Shown here piece after piece: positions 1 to 9,390 of a stretch of 64,000 nt of DNA. A model generated the notes under the pieces. It saw only the letters and a list, made by a program, of their open reading frames with translations. It ran no database searches and was not told the DNA's origin. Position 1 is the stretch's first letter. Every line of letters starts with the position of its first letter. Source of the DNA: Neobacillus mesonae (GTDB taxonomy: Bacteria > Bacillota > Bacilli > Bacillales > Cytobacillaceae); assembly GCF_023715155.1 (NCBI RefSeq), contig NZ_JAMBNQ010000002.1, forward strand, positions 124,001 through 188,000, in the 5' to 3' direction. The position numbers and the translations under genes were made by a program.

Positions 1-19
1 GTATGGGAGGAAAATAAAG

Positions 20-391
20 ATGAAGACATTTATTGTGATTGGTGCACTAAACGCCTTTTTGGCGGTGGCACTTGGGGCCTTTGGGGCACATGGCTTGAAG
101 GATAAGCTGGATGCTCATTATTTGGACATTTGGAAGACTGGGGTACAGTATCAAATGTTTCATGCAGGAGGTCTTTTGGTTATTGCTTTGCTGCTTGGAA
201 AGGCTGCGTCAAGCTCCTTATTTACTTGGTCTGGCTGGTTAATGTTGATTGGGATTATTTTGTTCAGCGGAAGCTTATATGTATTAAGTCTGACGAAAAT
301 CGGGCCGCTTGGTGCAATTACACCAATTGGCGGTGTTTGTTTTTTGGCAGCATGGATTTTGATGATTATTGGAGCAGTGAAAAATTTTTAA
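20..391 (+). CDS. DUF423 family small membrane protein (YwdK-like)
   Basis: A 123-residue, very hydrophobic protein with about four membrane helices and an early AFGAHGLKDKL motif, which is the hallmark of the DUF423/YgdD family. The biochemical role of the family is not established. The ATG is preceded by a strong GGGAGG ribosome binding site that sits almost at the left edge of the window. In B. subtilis the homologue ywdK lies beside gerQ, and the same neighbour is seen here on the opposite strand. Length agrees with the family. Assignment to the family is confident; function is unknown. Confidence 0.9.
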   Translation: MKTFIVIGALNAFLAVALGAFGAHGLKDKLDAHYLDIWKTGVQYQMFHAGGLLVIALLLGKAASSSLFTWSGWLMLIGIILFSGSLYVLSLTKIGPLGAITPIGGVCFLAAWILMIIGAVKNF

Positions 392-403
392 ATTAGAAAA
401 GCG

Positions 404-540
404 TAAGCGCCATGGGCAGCCTCAAGGCATAGCAAATGTTCTTTGGTTTTGAAAGTCGTATTTTTGAGGTTATTTGATTCAAGCTGTTCGAATTGGCCTA
501 TTCGAAGATGGAAGCTGGCTGGGTGCTCTTTGAAAAAGGC
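404..540 (+). repeat. Dispersed intergenic repeat, copy A (degenerate)
   Basis: The gap between ywdK and gerQ holds a sequence with a CAGCCTCAAG...AGCAAATGTTC block followed about 60 bases later by GATGGAAGCTGGCTGGGTGC. The reverse strand at 11781-11850 carries the same two blocks in the same order but closer together, and 7025-7066 (reverse) carries the second block. It looks like a decayed member of a dispersed family. No convincing gene is present here. Confidence 0.45.
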
Positions 541-636
541 TAACGCTTTTCCTTCGTGCGGTGCTAATGCTGTTGCAGCTTTTTTGCGAGGCTGGATCAT
601 TCTGGAAAGATGAAACTTATACATTATATTGCAAGT

Positions 637-669
637 AAAAAAGGCATTGGGGGGCTCCAATGCCTTTTT
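637..669 (-). terminator. Terminator of gerQ
   Basis: Inverted repeat AAGGCATTGG/CCAATGCCTT flanked by A and T runs, directly after the gerQ stop codon on the reverse strand; symmetric enough to act in both directions. Confidence 0.85.
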
Positions 670-672
670 AAA

Positions 673-1137
673 TTAACGTGGAGTATAAGTCCCTAGTCCA
701 GCGCCAAATGGGTATTCATATTCGACTTCCTCAGCAAAAGTGATGTAGTCCACTGATACCATTGGAATGAGGTAGCGTGTTCCTGACTGAGGGTCGCTTA
801 AAATGAGATGGTCTCTTCCGGCAGCTTCGATGATACCTTGAAACTCTTTGGCATTCCATTGTGAATTTCCTTCAAAGGTGGCAAACACATTGACTAATTT
901 GCCTTTGTTTAAACGTAAAATATTTTCAATGTATGACTGTTCAATAGGAAGCATACCAGGGACTGCAGGTGTTGCAGACGGCGGTTTTGGCATTGCTCCT
1001 GTGCCTGGCGGCGGAAATTGCTGCTGCTGGGTTGGGTAAAATGTCTGACCTGCGCCTCCGCCCATCGGCTGTGCACCTTGTTGTCCAGCTGAACCTGTGT
1101 AGGGTTGAAATCCTTGAGGATTGTAATATTGGCTCAT
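673..1137 (-). CDS. gerQ: Spore coat protein GerQ
   Basis: A 154-residue protein. The N-terminal half is rich in Gly, Gln, Pro and Tyr (low complexity), and the C-terminal half is a compact domain starting near the SYIENILRLNKGK segment. This is the GerQ (YwdL) layout: in B. subtilis GerQ is an inner-coat protein, cross-linked by transglutaminase Tgl, and needed with CwlJ for response to Ca-dipicolinate. The Lys/Gln-rich composition suits cross-linking. The chosen ATG (MSQYYNP) follows a GGGAGG site; an upstream extension is possible but lacks such a site. No cwlJ lies in this window. Next to hemQ on the same strand. Confidence 0.92.
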   Translation of the reverse strand: MSQYYNPQGFQPYTGSAGQQGAQPMGGGAGQTFYPTQQQQFPPPGTGAMPKPPSATPAVPGMLPIEQSYIENILRLNKGKLVNVFATFEGNSQWNAKEFQGIIEAAGRDHLILSDPQSGTRYLIPMVSVDYITFAEEVEYEYPFGAGLGTYTPR

Positions 1138-1357
1138 CTTTTTCCCTCCTAAACTAAAATAAAACAATGGCCCAACAATTCTATTCATACTCCGTAAACC
1201 CCAAATTGGTACCTAAAAGGGCAGGAATTCATCTTTTTACTAGGATTTTGTGGCTGTTCGGGGCTTTGTAAAACCGTGCTGCCGCATTTCCTTCTCACTG
1301 TTTAATAGTATGAGGAGAAGTGAGGATATATGACTTGGAGATGTCGAGGAAAAATAA

Positions 1358-1386
1358 AAAGCCCCCTTAGCAGTAAGGGAGCCCTA
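1358..1386 (-). terminator. Terminator of hemQ
   Basis: Hairpin GGGCTCCCTTA/TAAGGGGGCT followed by a T-rich run on the reverse strand, just beyond the hemQ stop codon. Confidence 0.8.
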
Positions 1387-1391
1387 GTTAT

Positions 1392-2138
1392 TTATACATG
1401 AAGAAAGCTTGCGATACGTTCTTCTTCTAAAATATTCCCAACAAAGAAAGCGCCGAATTCGCCGTAGCGTGCGCTGACTTCATCAAAGCGCATTTCATAA
1501 ACTAGCTTTTTAAATTGGAGCACATCTTCTGCAAATAAAGTGACGCCCCACTCATAGTCATCGAAGCCGACAGAACCGGTAATAATTTGCTTTACCTTGC
1601 CTGCATATTGGCGGCCAATCATGCCGTGGCTCTTCATTAATTCGCGGCGGTCTTCCATGGAAAGCATGTACCAGTTGTCATTGCCTTGGCGGCGCTTGTC
1701 CATTGGATAGAAGCAGACATGCTTTGTTTTAGGAAGAATTGGATAAAGGCGTCCGCGCACATATGGATTTTGGTATGGATCACCATCGTCAGACCCCATG
1801 TAGTTGCTGAGCTCGACTACTGATACATAAGAAAATGCAGGGACAGTGAACTCTGCTAATTTAGTTTTATTGAATTCAGTTTCAATTTGATTGAGTTCTT
1901 CCATGGTAGGACGGAGAATCATCATCATAAAGTCAGCCTTTTGACCAACAATTGTATATAATGCATGACTGCCTTCTTTTTGTTCTTGTGTTTTATTCCA
2001 TTTTTCAATTAGACTTGAAAACTCGTGGATGGCTGTTTCACGCTCATCGTTTGAAAGCATTTTCCATGTGGTCCAGTCGATGGTACGGAAATCATGAAGA
2101 CAATACCAGCCGTCAAGCGTTTTTGCTGCTTCATTCAT
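1392..2138 (-). CDS. hemQ: Coproheme decarboxylase HemQ (chlorite dismutase-like)
   Basis: A 248-residue protein of the chlorite dismutase fold. It performs the last step of the coproporphyrin-dependent haem pathway of Firmicutes, peroxide-driven decarboxylation of coproheme III to haem b. The YPMDK motif (Tyr144, Met146, Lys148) matches the catalytic Tyr and Lys of characterised HemQ proteins, and His171 in the following helix matches the proximal haem ligand. The start at MNEAAK is chosen because a TAGGAG ribosome site precedes it; a start 11 codons upstream has none. It is divergent from pta, as ywfI is in B. subtilis. Confidence 0.95.
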   Translation of the reverse strand: MNEAAKTLDGWYCLHDFRTIDWTTWKMLSNDERETAIHEFSSLIEKWNKTQEQKEGSHALYTIVGQKADFMMMILRPTMEELNQIETEFNKTKLAEFTVPAFSYVSVVELSNYMGSDDGDPYQNPYVRGRLYPILPKTKHVCFYPMDKRRQGNDNWYMLSMEDRRELMKSHGMIGRQYAGKVKQIITGSVGFDDYEWGVTLFAEDVLQFKKLVYEMRFDEVSARYGEFGAFFVGNILEEERIASFLHV

Positions 2139-2303
2139 TAATATCACTCCTACATCATCATTGTTCATCAAACATCATTACTATAACATAGTTTGACCAT
2201 GACATCCCCATATAAAACCCTAAATCCACTGTGATGGATATTTTTATAAAAGGAAGTAAATAGTAAATGGCAGGTGCAATATTTTAAAAATATAAACTTT
2301 TAC

Positions 2304-2318
2304 TTGAAAACGTTATTT
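2304..2318 (+). promoter_or_regulatory. Probable CcpA (cre) activation site upstream of pta
   Basis: TTGAAAACGTTATTT matches the cre consensus WTGNAANCGNWNNCW at all fixed positions but one. It lies about 58 bases before the predicted transcription start, the upstream position from which CcpA activates pta and ackA in B. subtilis. Inference from sequence only. Confidence 0.55.
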
Positions 2319-2334
2319 TGTGATATACATAACT

Positions 2335-2362
2335 TTGAAAAAATGTTCTGGTAACGTATGCT
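2335..2362 (+). promoter_or_regulatory. Sigma-A type promoter of pta
   Basis: TTGAAA, 16-base spacer, TATGCT, 36 bases before the pta start codon. The cre-like site lies immediately upstream. Confidence 0.6.
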
Positions 2363-2398
2363 AAAGGTAGTTAAGTTTGCAAATAGGAGGTTTATCGA

Positions 2399-3370
2399 AT
2401 GAGTGATTTATTTACAGGATTGAAAAATAAAATTTCCGGCCGCGATTTGAAAATTGTTTTTCCAGAAAGCCTGGATGAACGGATTTTAAGAGCTGCCGGC
2501 CGTTTAGCGGAAGAAAAACTGTTAACCCCAATTTTACTAGGCAAAATAGAGGATATCCAAGCAAGGGCAAAGGAGCTTGGGGTTTCATTGGATGCCGCTG
2601 AAATCTATGATCCTGAGAATTATGCAGGAATGGACGAGTTAGTAGCAGCTTTTGTGGAACGCCGCAAAGGGAAAGCAACGGAAGAAGAGGCACGCAAGAT
2701 TTTATTAGATGTAAACTATTTTGGCACGATGCTTGTTTATATGAATAAAGCAAATGGCCTTGTCAGCGGGGCAACCCATTCTACGGCTGATACGGTACGT
2801 CCTGCCTTGCAGATTATCAAAACCAAGGAAGGCGTCAAGAAAACATCGGGTGTGTTCATTATGGTGCGCGATGATGAGAAATATGTATTTGCGGATTGTG
2901 CGATTAATATTTCCCCGGACAGCGATGATTTAGCAGAAATTGCTTTGGAGAGTGCGAAAACGGCTGAGATGTTTGATATCGAGCCGCGTGTGGCAATGTT
3001 AAGTTTTTCAACAAAAGGATCAGCAAAATCAGAAGAAACGGAGCGTGTTGTGGCAGCTGTTGCTGAAGCTAAACGCCGCGACCCATCTGTGGTGCTTGAC
3101 GGCGAATTCCAATTCGATGCAGCCTTTGTTCCATCTGTTGCAGCGAGCAAGGCACCGGATTCTGTGATTAAAGGTGATGCGAACGTATTTATCTTCCCAA
3201 GTTTAGAAGCGGGCAACATCGGCTATAAAATTGCCCAGCGGTTAGGCGGATTTGAGGCAGTCGGTCCGATTTTACAAGGTTTGAACCGCCCGGTAAACGA
3301 CCTTTCCCGCGGCTGTAATGAAGAGGATGTTTACAAACTTGCACTTATTACTGCAGGACAAGGGTTATAA
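2399..3370 (+). CDS. pta: Phosphate acetyltransferase
   Basis: A 323-residue enzyme of the PTA_PTB family converting acetyl-CoA and phosphate to acetyl-phosphate and CoA, the first step of overflow acetate formation. It has the short form without the N-terminal regulatory domains of enterobacterial Pta, as expected for Bacillus. Recognisable blocks include the N-terminal IVFPESLDERILRAA, VSGATHSTADTVRPALQII and the C-terminal NRPVNDLSRGC. ATG follows AGGAGG. A promoter and a CcpA-type site lie upstream and a terminator downstream, so it is probably monocistronic. Confidence 0.97.
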   Translation: MSDLFTGLKNKISGRDLKIVFPESLDERILRAAGRLAEEKLLTPILLGKIEDIQARAKELGVSLDAAEIYDPENYAGMDELVAAFVERRKGKATEEEARKILLDVNYFGTMLVYMNKANGLVSGATHSTADTVRPALQIIKTKEGVKKTSGVFIMVRDDEKYVFADCAINISPDSDDLAEIALESAKTAEMFDIEPRVAMLSFSTKGSAKSEETERVVAAVAEAKRRDPSVVLDGEFQFDAAFVPSVAASKAPDSVIKGDANVFIFPSLEAGNIGYKIAQRLGGFEAVGPILQGLNRPVNDLSRGCNEEDVYKLALITAGQGL

Positions 3371-3382
3371 TTTTGGAGACTG

Positions 3383-3423
3383 AAGCTGGTCCTTTTCTTT
3401 TGTTGGAGGGCTGGCTTTTTTTT
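3383..3423 (+). terminator. Terminator of pta
   Basis: AAGCTGGTCC pairs (with G-U pairs) with GGGCTGGCTT across a U-rich loop and is followed by a run of eight T. Confidence 0.75.
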
Positions 3424-3445
3424 ATTTTATGAACCGGTGCAGGTA

Positions 3446-4602
3446 ATCCGAAAACAGTCTTTCATAAAGGTGATGAAGAACAAAATCGGTGGAGATAATC
3501 CAGAAACAGTCCTTCATAAAGGCGATGAAGGACAAAACCGGGTCCAAGAAACCAGAAATAGTCTTTCATAGAGGCGATGAAGGACAAAACCGGGAACAAG
3601 AAACCAGAAACAGTCTTTCATAAAGGCGATGAAGGACAAAACCAGGTCCAAGAATCCGAAAACAGTCTTTCATCCAAGCGATGAAGGACAAAACCCGGTT
3701 CAAGAATCCAAAAACAGTCTTTCATCCAGGTGATGAAGGACAAAACCGGGAACAAGAATCTGAAAACAGTCTTTCATCCAAGCGATGAAGGACAAAACCG
3801 GGTCCAAGAATCCAGAAATAGTCTTTCATGGAGGTGATGAAGGACAAAACCGGGAACAAGAATCCGAAAACAGTCTTTCATAGAGGCGATGAAGGACAAA
3901 ACTGGGTCCAAGAATCCGAAAACAGTCTTTCATCCAAGCGATGAAGGACAAAACCGGGAACAAGAATCCGAAAACAGTCTTTCATAAAGGCGATGAAGGA
4001 CAAAACCAGGTCCAAGAATCCGAAAACAGTCTTTCATCCAAGCGATGAAGGACAAAACCGGGTCCAAGAATCCAGAAATAGTCTTTCATGGAGGTGATGA
4101 AGGACAAAACCGGGTCCAAGAATCCGAAAACAGTCTTTCATCCAAGTGATGAAGGACAAAACCGGGTCCAAGAATCCGAAAACAGTCTTTCATCCAAGCG
4201 ATGAAGGACAAAACCGGGTCCAAGAAACCAGAAATAGTCTTTCATAGAGGCGATGAAGGACAAAATCGGTGGAGGTAATCCAGAAACAGTCCTTCATAGA
4301 GGCGATGAAGGACAAAACTGGGTCCAAGAATCCAAAAACAGTCTTTCATCCAGGTGATGAAGGACAAAACCGGGAACAAGAATCTGAAAACAGTCTTTCA
4401 TCCAGGTGATGAAGGACAAAATCGGTGGAGGTAATCCAGAAACAGTTCTTCATAAAGGCGATGAAGGACAAAACCGGGTCCAAGAATCCGAAAACAGTCT
4501 TTCATCCAGGCGATGAAGGACAAAACCTGACCCGGAATCCAAAAACTGTCTTTCAACAGGAAAATGAAAGACAAAACAAGTCCCGAAGATTAAGAACAAT
4601 CC
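3446..4602. repeat. 52-bp tandem repeat array, 22 units plus a decayed end unit
   Basis: Tandem units with a core ACAGTCTTTCATCC...GATGAAGGACAAAACCGGG. The cytosine of CAGTCT recurs at 3455, 3715, 3767 and so on to 4547, exactly 21 intervals of 52 bases with no insertion or deletion. Each unit contains an inverted repeat, GTCYTTCATC and GATGAAGGAC, with a 5-base loop; base changes concentrate in the loop (CCAAGC, AAAGGC, AGAGGC, GGAGGT) and in the linker (GGTCCAAGAAT, GGAACAAGAAT, GGTGGAGGTAAT). Reading frames through it are repeat translations, not genes. It fills the pta-lipL gap and is absent from the B. subtilis arrangement as I know it. Confidence 0.95.
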
Positions 4603-4675
4603 TTCATAATGTTTAAAACGGCATTTTCTTCGTAGTTTTGGTAAAATAATCACTATAAACATACAAGGAGTAACA

Positions 4676-5527
4676 ATGATGGAAGGTTTATTGCGACAGC
4701 CTGAGTGGCGGATTATTGACCAGTCTTCTATTGGTCCGCATTATGGTGCGGTGGAGTCATTTGGTTATGATGATACATTGTGTGCTTCAGTTGGAGCGGG
4801 AAAAGCACCGGCGACAGCCCGGACTTGGGTTCACCAACATACGATTGTCTTGGGAATTCAGGATACCAAGCTGCCGTTTTTGCAGGATGGAATCCAATTT
4901 TTAAATGAACAGGGGTATCAGGCGGTGGTGCGGAATTCCGGCGGTTTGGCTGTTGTTCTGGACGCCGGTGTCCTCAATATTTCGCTTATTTTGCCAGAGG
5001 CGGAAAAAGGAATTGATATCAATCGCGGTTATGACACGATGTGGGAACTGATTCAAAGCATGTTTGCTGACTTTCCGCAAACCATCGAGGCAAGGGAGAT
5101 TGTTGGCTCCTATTGCCCTGGAAGCTATGATCTTAGCATTAATGGAAAGAAATTTGCCGGCATCTCGCAAAGACGGCTGCGTAAAGGGGTTGCGGTGCAA
5201 ATTTATCTATGTGTCAGCGGCAGCGGAGCAAAGCGGGCTGAGTTGGTGCATGAGTTTTACGAGAGGGCAAAAAGGAATGCACAGACTAAATTCATCTATC
5301 CGGAAGTGGTGCCGGACGTGATGGCTTCTTTGTCAGAATTGTATGGCCGGGAATTTTCAATCAGCGATATTATGGTCCGACTGCTAACCCAGCTCAAGCA
5401 ATATGGTGAAAAACTATATGCTGGACAGTTAAATGAATATGAACTTGAGCTTTTACCTGGTTATGTTCAGCGGATTGTCGAACGGAACGAACCGTTTAAA
5501 AAAATGCAAAAAGAGGCTGGCTCTTAA
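4676..5527 (+). CDS. lipL: Octanoyl-[GcvH]:protein N-octanoyltransferase LipL
   Basis: A 283-residue protein of the BPL/LplA fold. LipL moves octanoyl groups from GcvH to the E2 subunits of 2-oxoacid dehydrogenases in the Bacillus lipoate pathway. The CPGSYDL segment carries the expected catalytic Cys (about residue 147), and [12 protein letters not shown] is the conserved lysine region. It follows pta as in B. subtilis (ywfL). Two adjacent ATG codons are available; AAGGAG lies 5 bases before the first and 8 before the second, so MEG... could be the true start. The terminator overlaps the end of the gene. Confidence 0.93.
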   Translation: MMEGLLRQPEWRIIDQSSIGPHYGAVESFGYDDTLCASVGAGKAPATARTWVHQHTIVLGIQDTKLPFLQDGIQFLNEQGYQAVVRNSGGLAVVLDAGVLNISLILPEAEKGIDINRGYDTMWELIQSMFADFPQTIEAREIVGSYCPGSYDLSINGKKFAGISQRRLRKGVAVQIYLCVSGSGAKRAELVHEFYERAKRNAQTKFIYPEVVPDVMASLSELYGREFSISDIMVRLLTQLKQYGEKLYAGQLNEYELELLPGYVQRIVERNEPFKKMQKEAGS

Positions 5528-5567
5528 GAGGAGATTTCTCTCCTCCTTGAGCCTGGCCTCTCTTTTT
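5512..5567 (+). terminator. Long terminator overlapping the lipL 3' end
   Basis: A stem of about 20 base pairs (GAGGCTGGCTC ... GAGCCTGGCCTC, continued by GAGGAG/CTCCTC) ends in TCTTTTT. The left arm includes the last codons of lipL. Confidence 0.85.
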
Positions 5568-5614
5568 AAATCGAGATGCTGCACATGTTCTCTTCTCCCC
5601 AAATGCCGGGAACC

Positions 5615-6376
5615 TTATTCCGCTACTTTTTCTAAATTTCCGTTACGGTCCATTTTGAATGTGGTGGCGGGTCTTTCTTCTTCTTCAAATAATACAAGTT
5701 TACGGGCGCGGTTCATGATTTTCATCAGTGTTTCGTAGTCTTCCTGCATAGTTTCGGAATTTTCTTCGAGTCCTTTCACCTTTGCAGATAATTCTTCGTT
5801 TTGTTTCTTTAATTCCGCAATTTCCCGCTTTAATCTTTCATTCTCTATTTTTAATGCTTCATTTTGCAGATTGGAATGTTTAAAGTTTTGCAAGAAAGCG
5901 ATAACGGACTCCATTGTCATTCTAGCGGCCGGCTGGGTATGAATTTGTGCCTGCGGTGTTACTACATAGGACTCCATCGCCATTTCTGCTGTCATATTTT
6001 CGACGTCCGCTGCTGGTACATCATTTACAGGCATTTCTGGTGCTGCAGGTATCTCTACATCTGCTGTTAATGAATCTAGTTCATTAGGTGATGCCACTGG
6101 TGGATTGTAAAGCAGTTTTTTCTTGCCGCCTTGCTCTTTACCTAAAATTCGCTGTCTTTGTTTACGCTGCTTTTTTGCCAGAGCCAATGCTTTTTCATAG
6201 CGGTGGCGGACAACGGCATTCCATCTAAAGCCGCAAGCTGCTGATGTCCGGTTTAATTTGTCACCTACTTCTTCAAAAGCGTTCAGCTGTGTGCTTCCTT
6301 CCCTAACATGCCTAAGCACTGTTTCAGCCAAAAGCAAGTCGTTTTCATCTGTCCATGCGTCTTGACGAACTTTCAT
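5615..6376 (-). CDS. rsfA: RsfA-family prespore transcriptional regulator
   Basis: A 253-residue protein with an N-terminal Myb/SANT-like DNA-binding domain ([21 protein letters not shown], then [17 protein letters not shown]), a central linker rich in Ala, Pro and Val, and a C-terminal coiled coil of about 60 residues ([20 protein letters not shown]). This is the layout of RsfA, a sigma-F-controlled regulator of prespore gene expression in B. subtilis. The ATG chosen follows GGGAG by 9 bases; a TTG three codons upstream is less likely. It is convergent with lipL. Confidence 0.9.
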   Translation of the reverse strand: MKVRQDAWTDENDLLLAETVLRHVREGSTQLNAFEEVGDKLNRTSAACGFRWNAVVRHRYEKALALAKKQRKQRQRILGKEQGGKKKLLYNPPVASPNELDSLTADVEIPAAPEMPVNDVPAADVENMTAEMAMESYVVTPQAQIHTQPAARMTMESVIAFLQNFKHSNLQNEALKIENERLKREIAELKKQNEELSAKVKGLEENSETMQEDYETLMKIMNRARKLVLFEEEERPATTFKMDRNGNLEKVAE

Positions 6377-6741
6377 CTGTTTCAACTCCCTAAATAATAT
6401 TTTTTCAATGAATGATCAGCCTAATTTGGGCTATAGTTTAAAAGTTCTAGTCTTATGATGGACAAGTTTTTTCAGGTTTATACCAAAATGGTTAAAAGGA
6501 TAATAGATTTTTTAAATACATATATTTATTTTTTGGAAAAAGTAATTCCGCTTAGGCTGTATATCAGCTTTTAGACAAATTTGGATACAGAATGCAGCTT
6601 GCATTGACCGTTTAGAAACTGTAAAATACCTTAGGAGTTAAATAGATGTCCGATATATTTTTTACTATTTCCAATTGATGTGGTGCAAAACCATCTATTG
6701 GGTAAACTATAGAGTGTATTTTTTAGAAAGGGTTGTCGGAA
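6377..6741. other. AT-rich gap with a possible 10-codon leader ORF
   Basis: No ordinary gene is seen between rsfA and the DUF1450 gene. At 6646-6678 a short frame (ATG to TGA, MSDIFFTISN) is preceded by TAGGAG at a correct distance, and TTGACC at 6605 with a downstream AT-rich hexamer could be a promoter. It ends 63 bases before the next start codon. It may be a leader peptide or chance. Confidence 0.25.
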
Positions 6742-6963
6742 ATGGCTAATGAATTTCGTGTTTGTGATGATTGCCAAGCCGTGAATTTGAAGACATTAAT
6801 CCCTCATTTAAAAGAATTGGATCCGGATGCCGAAATCAAAATTGGCTGCCAATCTTATTGCGGACCAGGACGAAAAAAGACCTTTACCTTCGTTAACAAC
6901 CGTCCAGTCGCAGCATTGACAGAAGAGGAATTAATGGAAAAAGTGCAAAAGAAAATTAAATAA
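6742..6963 (+). CDS. DUF1450 family protein (YuzB-like)
   Basis: A 73-residue protein beginning [16 protein letters not shown], with cysteines in CDDC and CQSYCGPGR pairs, typical of the DUF1450/YuzB family. The four cysteines suggest metal or redox chemistry, but no function is established. The ATG is preceded by AGAAAGGG at 9 bases; an upstream in-frame TTG was rejected because it overlaps that site. A clear terminator follows, so it is probably a single-gene transcript. Confidence 0.85.
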   Translation: MANEFRVCDDCQAVNLKTLIPHLKELDPDAEIKIGCQSYCGPGRKKTFTFVNNRPVAALTEEELMEKVQKKIK

Positions 6964-6965
6964 AT

Positions 6966-6998
6966 CACCTTTGGCATTCGACAAAGGTGTTTTTTCTT
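6966..6998 (+). terminator. Terminator of the DUF1450 gene
   Basis: CACCTTTG / CAAAGGTG with an 8-base loop, then TTTTTTCTTTTTT. Confidence 0.85.
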
Positions 6999-7024
6999 TT
7001 TTATGGAAAGGGATTTTGACTTTG

Positions 7025-7066
7025 AGAAATATCCAGTGCAAGCGGCCAAGCCAGTTTTCATCCCCA
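7025..7066 (-). repeat. Dispersed intergenic repeat, copy B
   Basis: The reverse strand reads GGGGATGAAAACTGGCTTGG, nearly the same as the copy at 11781-11820. The rest of the 6999-7361 gap contains no gene that I can support. Confidence 0.4.
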
Positions 7067-7361
7067 TATAAACTTCTTAAGAATCTTGCGCAAAGCGATA
7101 GCTTTAAGGAGCTCGAGGTCACAAGCCAATCCGTCCAAAAGGTTAAATAGCAGCCGTTCTGCCGGCTCCTCTTGTGCTATTCCTGAGGCAGACCGCTAAG
7201 GAAGGCTTCCAAAAGAATAAGCTTGGCAGGAGCAGGCTATGCTTGTTCCAAAGGTGTTATACTTTTCGATTTGTCGAAAAATCCTGCGGAATTTTGTGCT
7301 TTTTTGGTATATAATAGAAATTAATAAAGTTCGGGTAATTGGAAAGGGGGCAGGGAAGCGG

Positions 7362-8657
7362 ATGACTTATTCGATGGAAAAGTTGAGCGAAGAGAAAGTG
7401 TTTAAGGATCCAGTCCACCGCTATGTGCATGTGCAGGACCGGGCGATTTGGGATTTAGTCGGGACAAAGGAGTTCCAGCGCCTGCGTCGGATTAAGCAGC
7501 TTGGAACCACTTTTTTAACCTTTCACGGGGCAGAGCACAGCCGCTTTAACCATTCCTTGGGCGTTTATGAAATTGTCCGCCGGATGATTGATGATGTCTT
7601 TGACGGCAGAGAGGAATGGAATGCTGGCGACCGCCTCCTCACCTTATGTGCTGCCCTTCTCCATGATCTTGGCCATGGGCCATTTTCCCACGCATTTGAA
7701 AAGGTTTTTGATTTCGATCATGAGGATTTTACAAGAGCCATTATTTTAGGAGATACAGAAGTCAACAAAGTGCTGAACCATGTCGGACCAGGTTTTCCAG
7801 AGAAAGTGGCGGAAGTGATTGCGAAGACGTCTGAGAAAAAACTGGTTGTCAGTATGATTTCAAGCCAGATTGATGCCGACCGGATGGATTATTTACAGCG
7901 GGACGCTTATTTTACCGGGGTCAGCTATGGCCAATTTGACATGGAACGGATTTTGCGTGTCATGCGCCCCCGGGAAGAACAGGTTGTTATAAAAAAGAGC
8001 GGCATGCATGCGGTTGAAGACTATATCATGAGCCGCTACCAAATGTATTGGCAGGTATACTTCCACCCGGTGTCCCGCAGCGCTGAGGTGATTTTAACGA
8101 AAATTCTCCACAGGGCGAAGCAGTTATTTAAAGAAAACTATGCATTTAAACATGAGCCGCACCATTTTGTATCTTTTTTCTGTGAAAACGTGACATTAGA
8201 AGACTACTTAAAATTAGATGAGGCTGTCATTTTGTATTACTTTCAGATTTGGCAGGAAGAGGATGATTCCATCCTGAGGGATTTATGCTGCCGTTTTGTC
8301 AATCGGAATTTGTTTAAGTATGCAGAGTTTGACCCAGCGAAGGAATATAAAAAGCTGGCACAGCTGAATACGTTGTTTATCAAGGCTGGCATTGACCCGG
8401 ATTATTATTTAGTAGTAGATTCCTCCTCAGATTTGCCGTATGACTTTTATCGTCCTGGTGAAGAGGAAGAACGGCTCCCCATTCATTTATTAATGGAAAA
8501 CGGAGAACTAAGGGAGCTTTCCAGAGAGTCGGAGATCGTGGATGCCATTTCGGGAAAAAGAAGAACCGACCATAAACTCTACTATCCTGCTGATTTACTT
8601 GCCGATGAATCGACAGGGGCAGATATTAAAAGTCAAATACGTGACCTTTTAGAATAG
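7362..8657 (+). CDS. HD-domain phosphohydrolase (YwfO-like)
   Basis: A 431-residue protein of the HD superfamily resembling dGTP triphosphohydrolases (SAMHD1/YwfO group). Metal-binding residues are visible: His64 in RFNHSLG, the His101-Asp102 pair in LLHDLGHGPFSH, and the later Asp in SQIDADRMDY. A nucleotide triphosphate is the likely substrate, but specificity cannot be read from sequence. The start MTYSMEKLS is chosen because GGAAAGGGGG lies 11 bases before it, and the N-terminal extension that would otherwise be translated is not family-like. It precedes ywgA as in B. subtilis. Confidence 0.92.
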   Translation: MTYSMEKLSEEKVFKDPVHRYVHVQDRAIWDLVGTKEFQRLRRIKQLGTTFLTFHGAEHSRFNHSLGVYEIVRRMIDDVFDGREEWNAGDRLLTLCAALLHDLGHGPFSHAFEKVFDFDHEDFTRAIILGDTEVNKVLNHVGPGFPEKVAEVIAKTSEKKLVVSMISSQIDADRMDYLQRDAYFTGVSYGQFDMERILRVMRPREEQVVIKKSGMHAVEDYIMSRYQMYWQVYFHPVSRSAEVILTKILHRAKQLFKENYAFKHEPHHFVSFFCENVTLEDYLKLDEAVILYYFQIWQEEDDSILRDLCCRFVNRNLFKYAEFDPAKEYKKLAQLNTLFIKAGIDPDYYLVVDSSSDLPYDFYRPGEEEERLPIHLLMENGELRELSRESEIVDAISGKRRTDHKLYYPADLLADESTGADIKSQIRDLLE

Positions 8658-8866
8658 AGAGGCTGTGGCGGGAAAGGGACGGAGCGCCGCCAAATGGAAT
8701 AAGTATAATCAATGGCGGTACGGGATATACATTTTTCACTGCGGATGAAGTGATGTATAGCTTTGCTCTGACCGTCTTTATTAGATGACTTAGTCTAGTT
8801 TCTCTGAATGTATTTCTATTGAAAATAGTCGAATAGAACGCCATACAGTTTTAAATGGAGTAGGAG

Positions 8867-9379
8867 ATGACGAATGTGTTAAAAGATCATGCCAAGCTGA
8901 TGCAGGCGATTATGGCGGCTGGTGAAGTTGTCGGGCGGAAAAAGCTGCAAAAAATGATATATATAGCAAAAAAGATTCATTTTCCTTTTAATGATAGATT
9001 CCAGTTTCATTTTTATGGTCCATATTCTGAGGAATTGACAACAAGAGTGGAAGAGCTTTGCAATATGGGCTTTTTGAATGAGGTCAAGGAAAAGAAAGGC
9101 GGGTATTACCAATACCGCTATACTCTGACAGAGCCGGGAAAAGAGTTTTTAACCCTGAATGAAGTGGACATGCCGTTTTTGGAGAACTTTTTCCTGGATA
9201 TGAATGAACAGAATGCAAGATTTTTAGAGCTTGTCTCGACCGTATTGTTTTTTGATGAACTTGAAAAAGAGGAAGTCATGAATAAGGTGTTTACGTTGAA
9301 AAAGAGTCAGCGTTATACGGAAGCGGAAATTGATGAGGCCTATCAATATATTGAAAGTTTAAAAACAAAAATTCAATAA
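8867..9379 (+). CDS. YwgA family protein
   Basis: A 170-residue protein matching the conserved Bacillus YwgA family, whose function is not known. It starts with a short helical region (KDHAKLMQAIMAAGEVVGRKKLQKMIYIAKKI is too long to be a membrane segment and looks like a winged-helix-type fold), then FHFYGPYSEEL, a motif also found in antitoxin-like proteins that bind via a helix bundle. The ATG at 8867 lies immediately after one GGAG; a GTG at 8876 is 9 bases from TAGGAG and may be the true start. It sits directly downstream of ywfO. Confidence 0.82.
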   Translation: MTNVLKDHAKLMQAIMAAGEVVGRKKLQKMIYIAKKIHFPFNDRFQFHFYGPYSEELTTRVEELCNMGFLNEVKEKKGGYYQYRYTLTEPGKEFLTLNEVDMPFLENFFLDMNEQNARFLELVSTVLFFDELEKEEVMNKVFTLKKSQRYTEAEIDEAYQYIESLKTKIQ

Positions 9380-9390
9380 AAGTTGGAAAT

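Noticed and set aside
388..660. Reverse-strand 90-codon frame in the ywdK-gerQ gap
   Set aside because: Starts at a TTG inside the gerQ terminator and reads through a decayed repeat; composition is not protein-like.
2737..3219. 160-codon reverse-strand frame
   Set aside because: Antisense of pta, with Ser/Ala-rich shadow composition.
3446..4602. CRISPR array
   Set aside because: No constant repeat with unique spacers; the whole 52-bp unit is repeated, and no cas genes are nearby.
4425..4662. Frames on both strands in the 52-bp array
   Set aside because: They are translations of the repeat unit with no ribosome site, and similar frames would arise in any such array.
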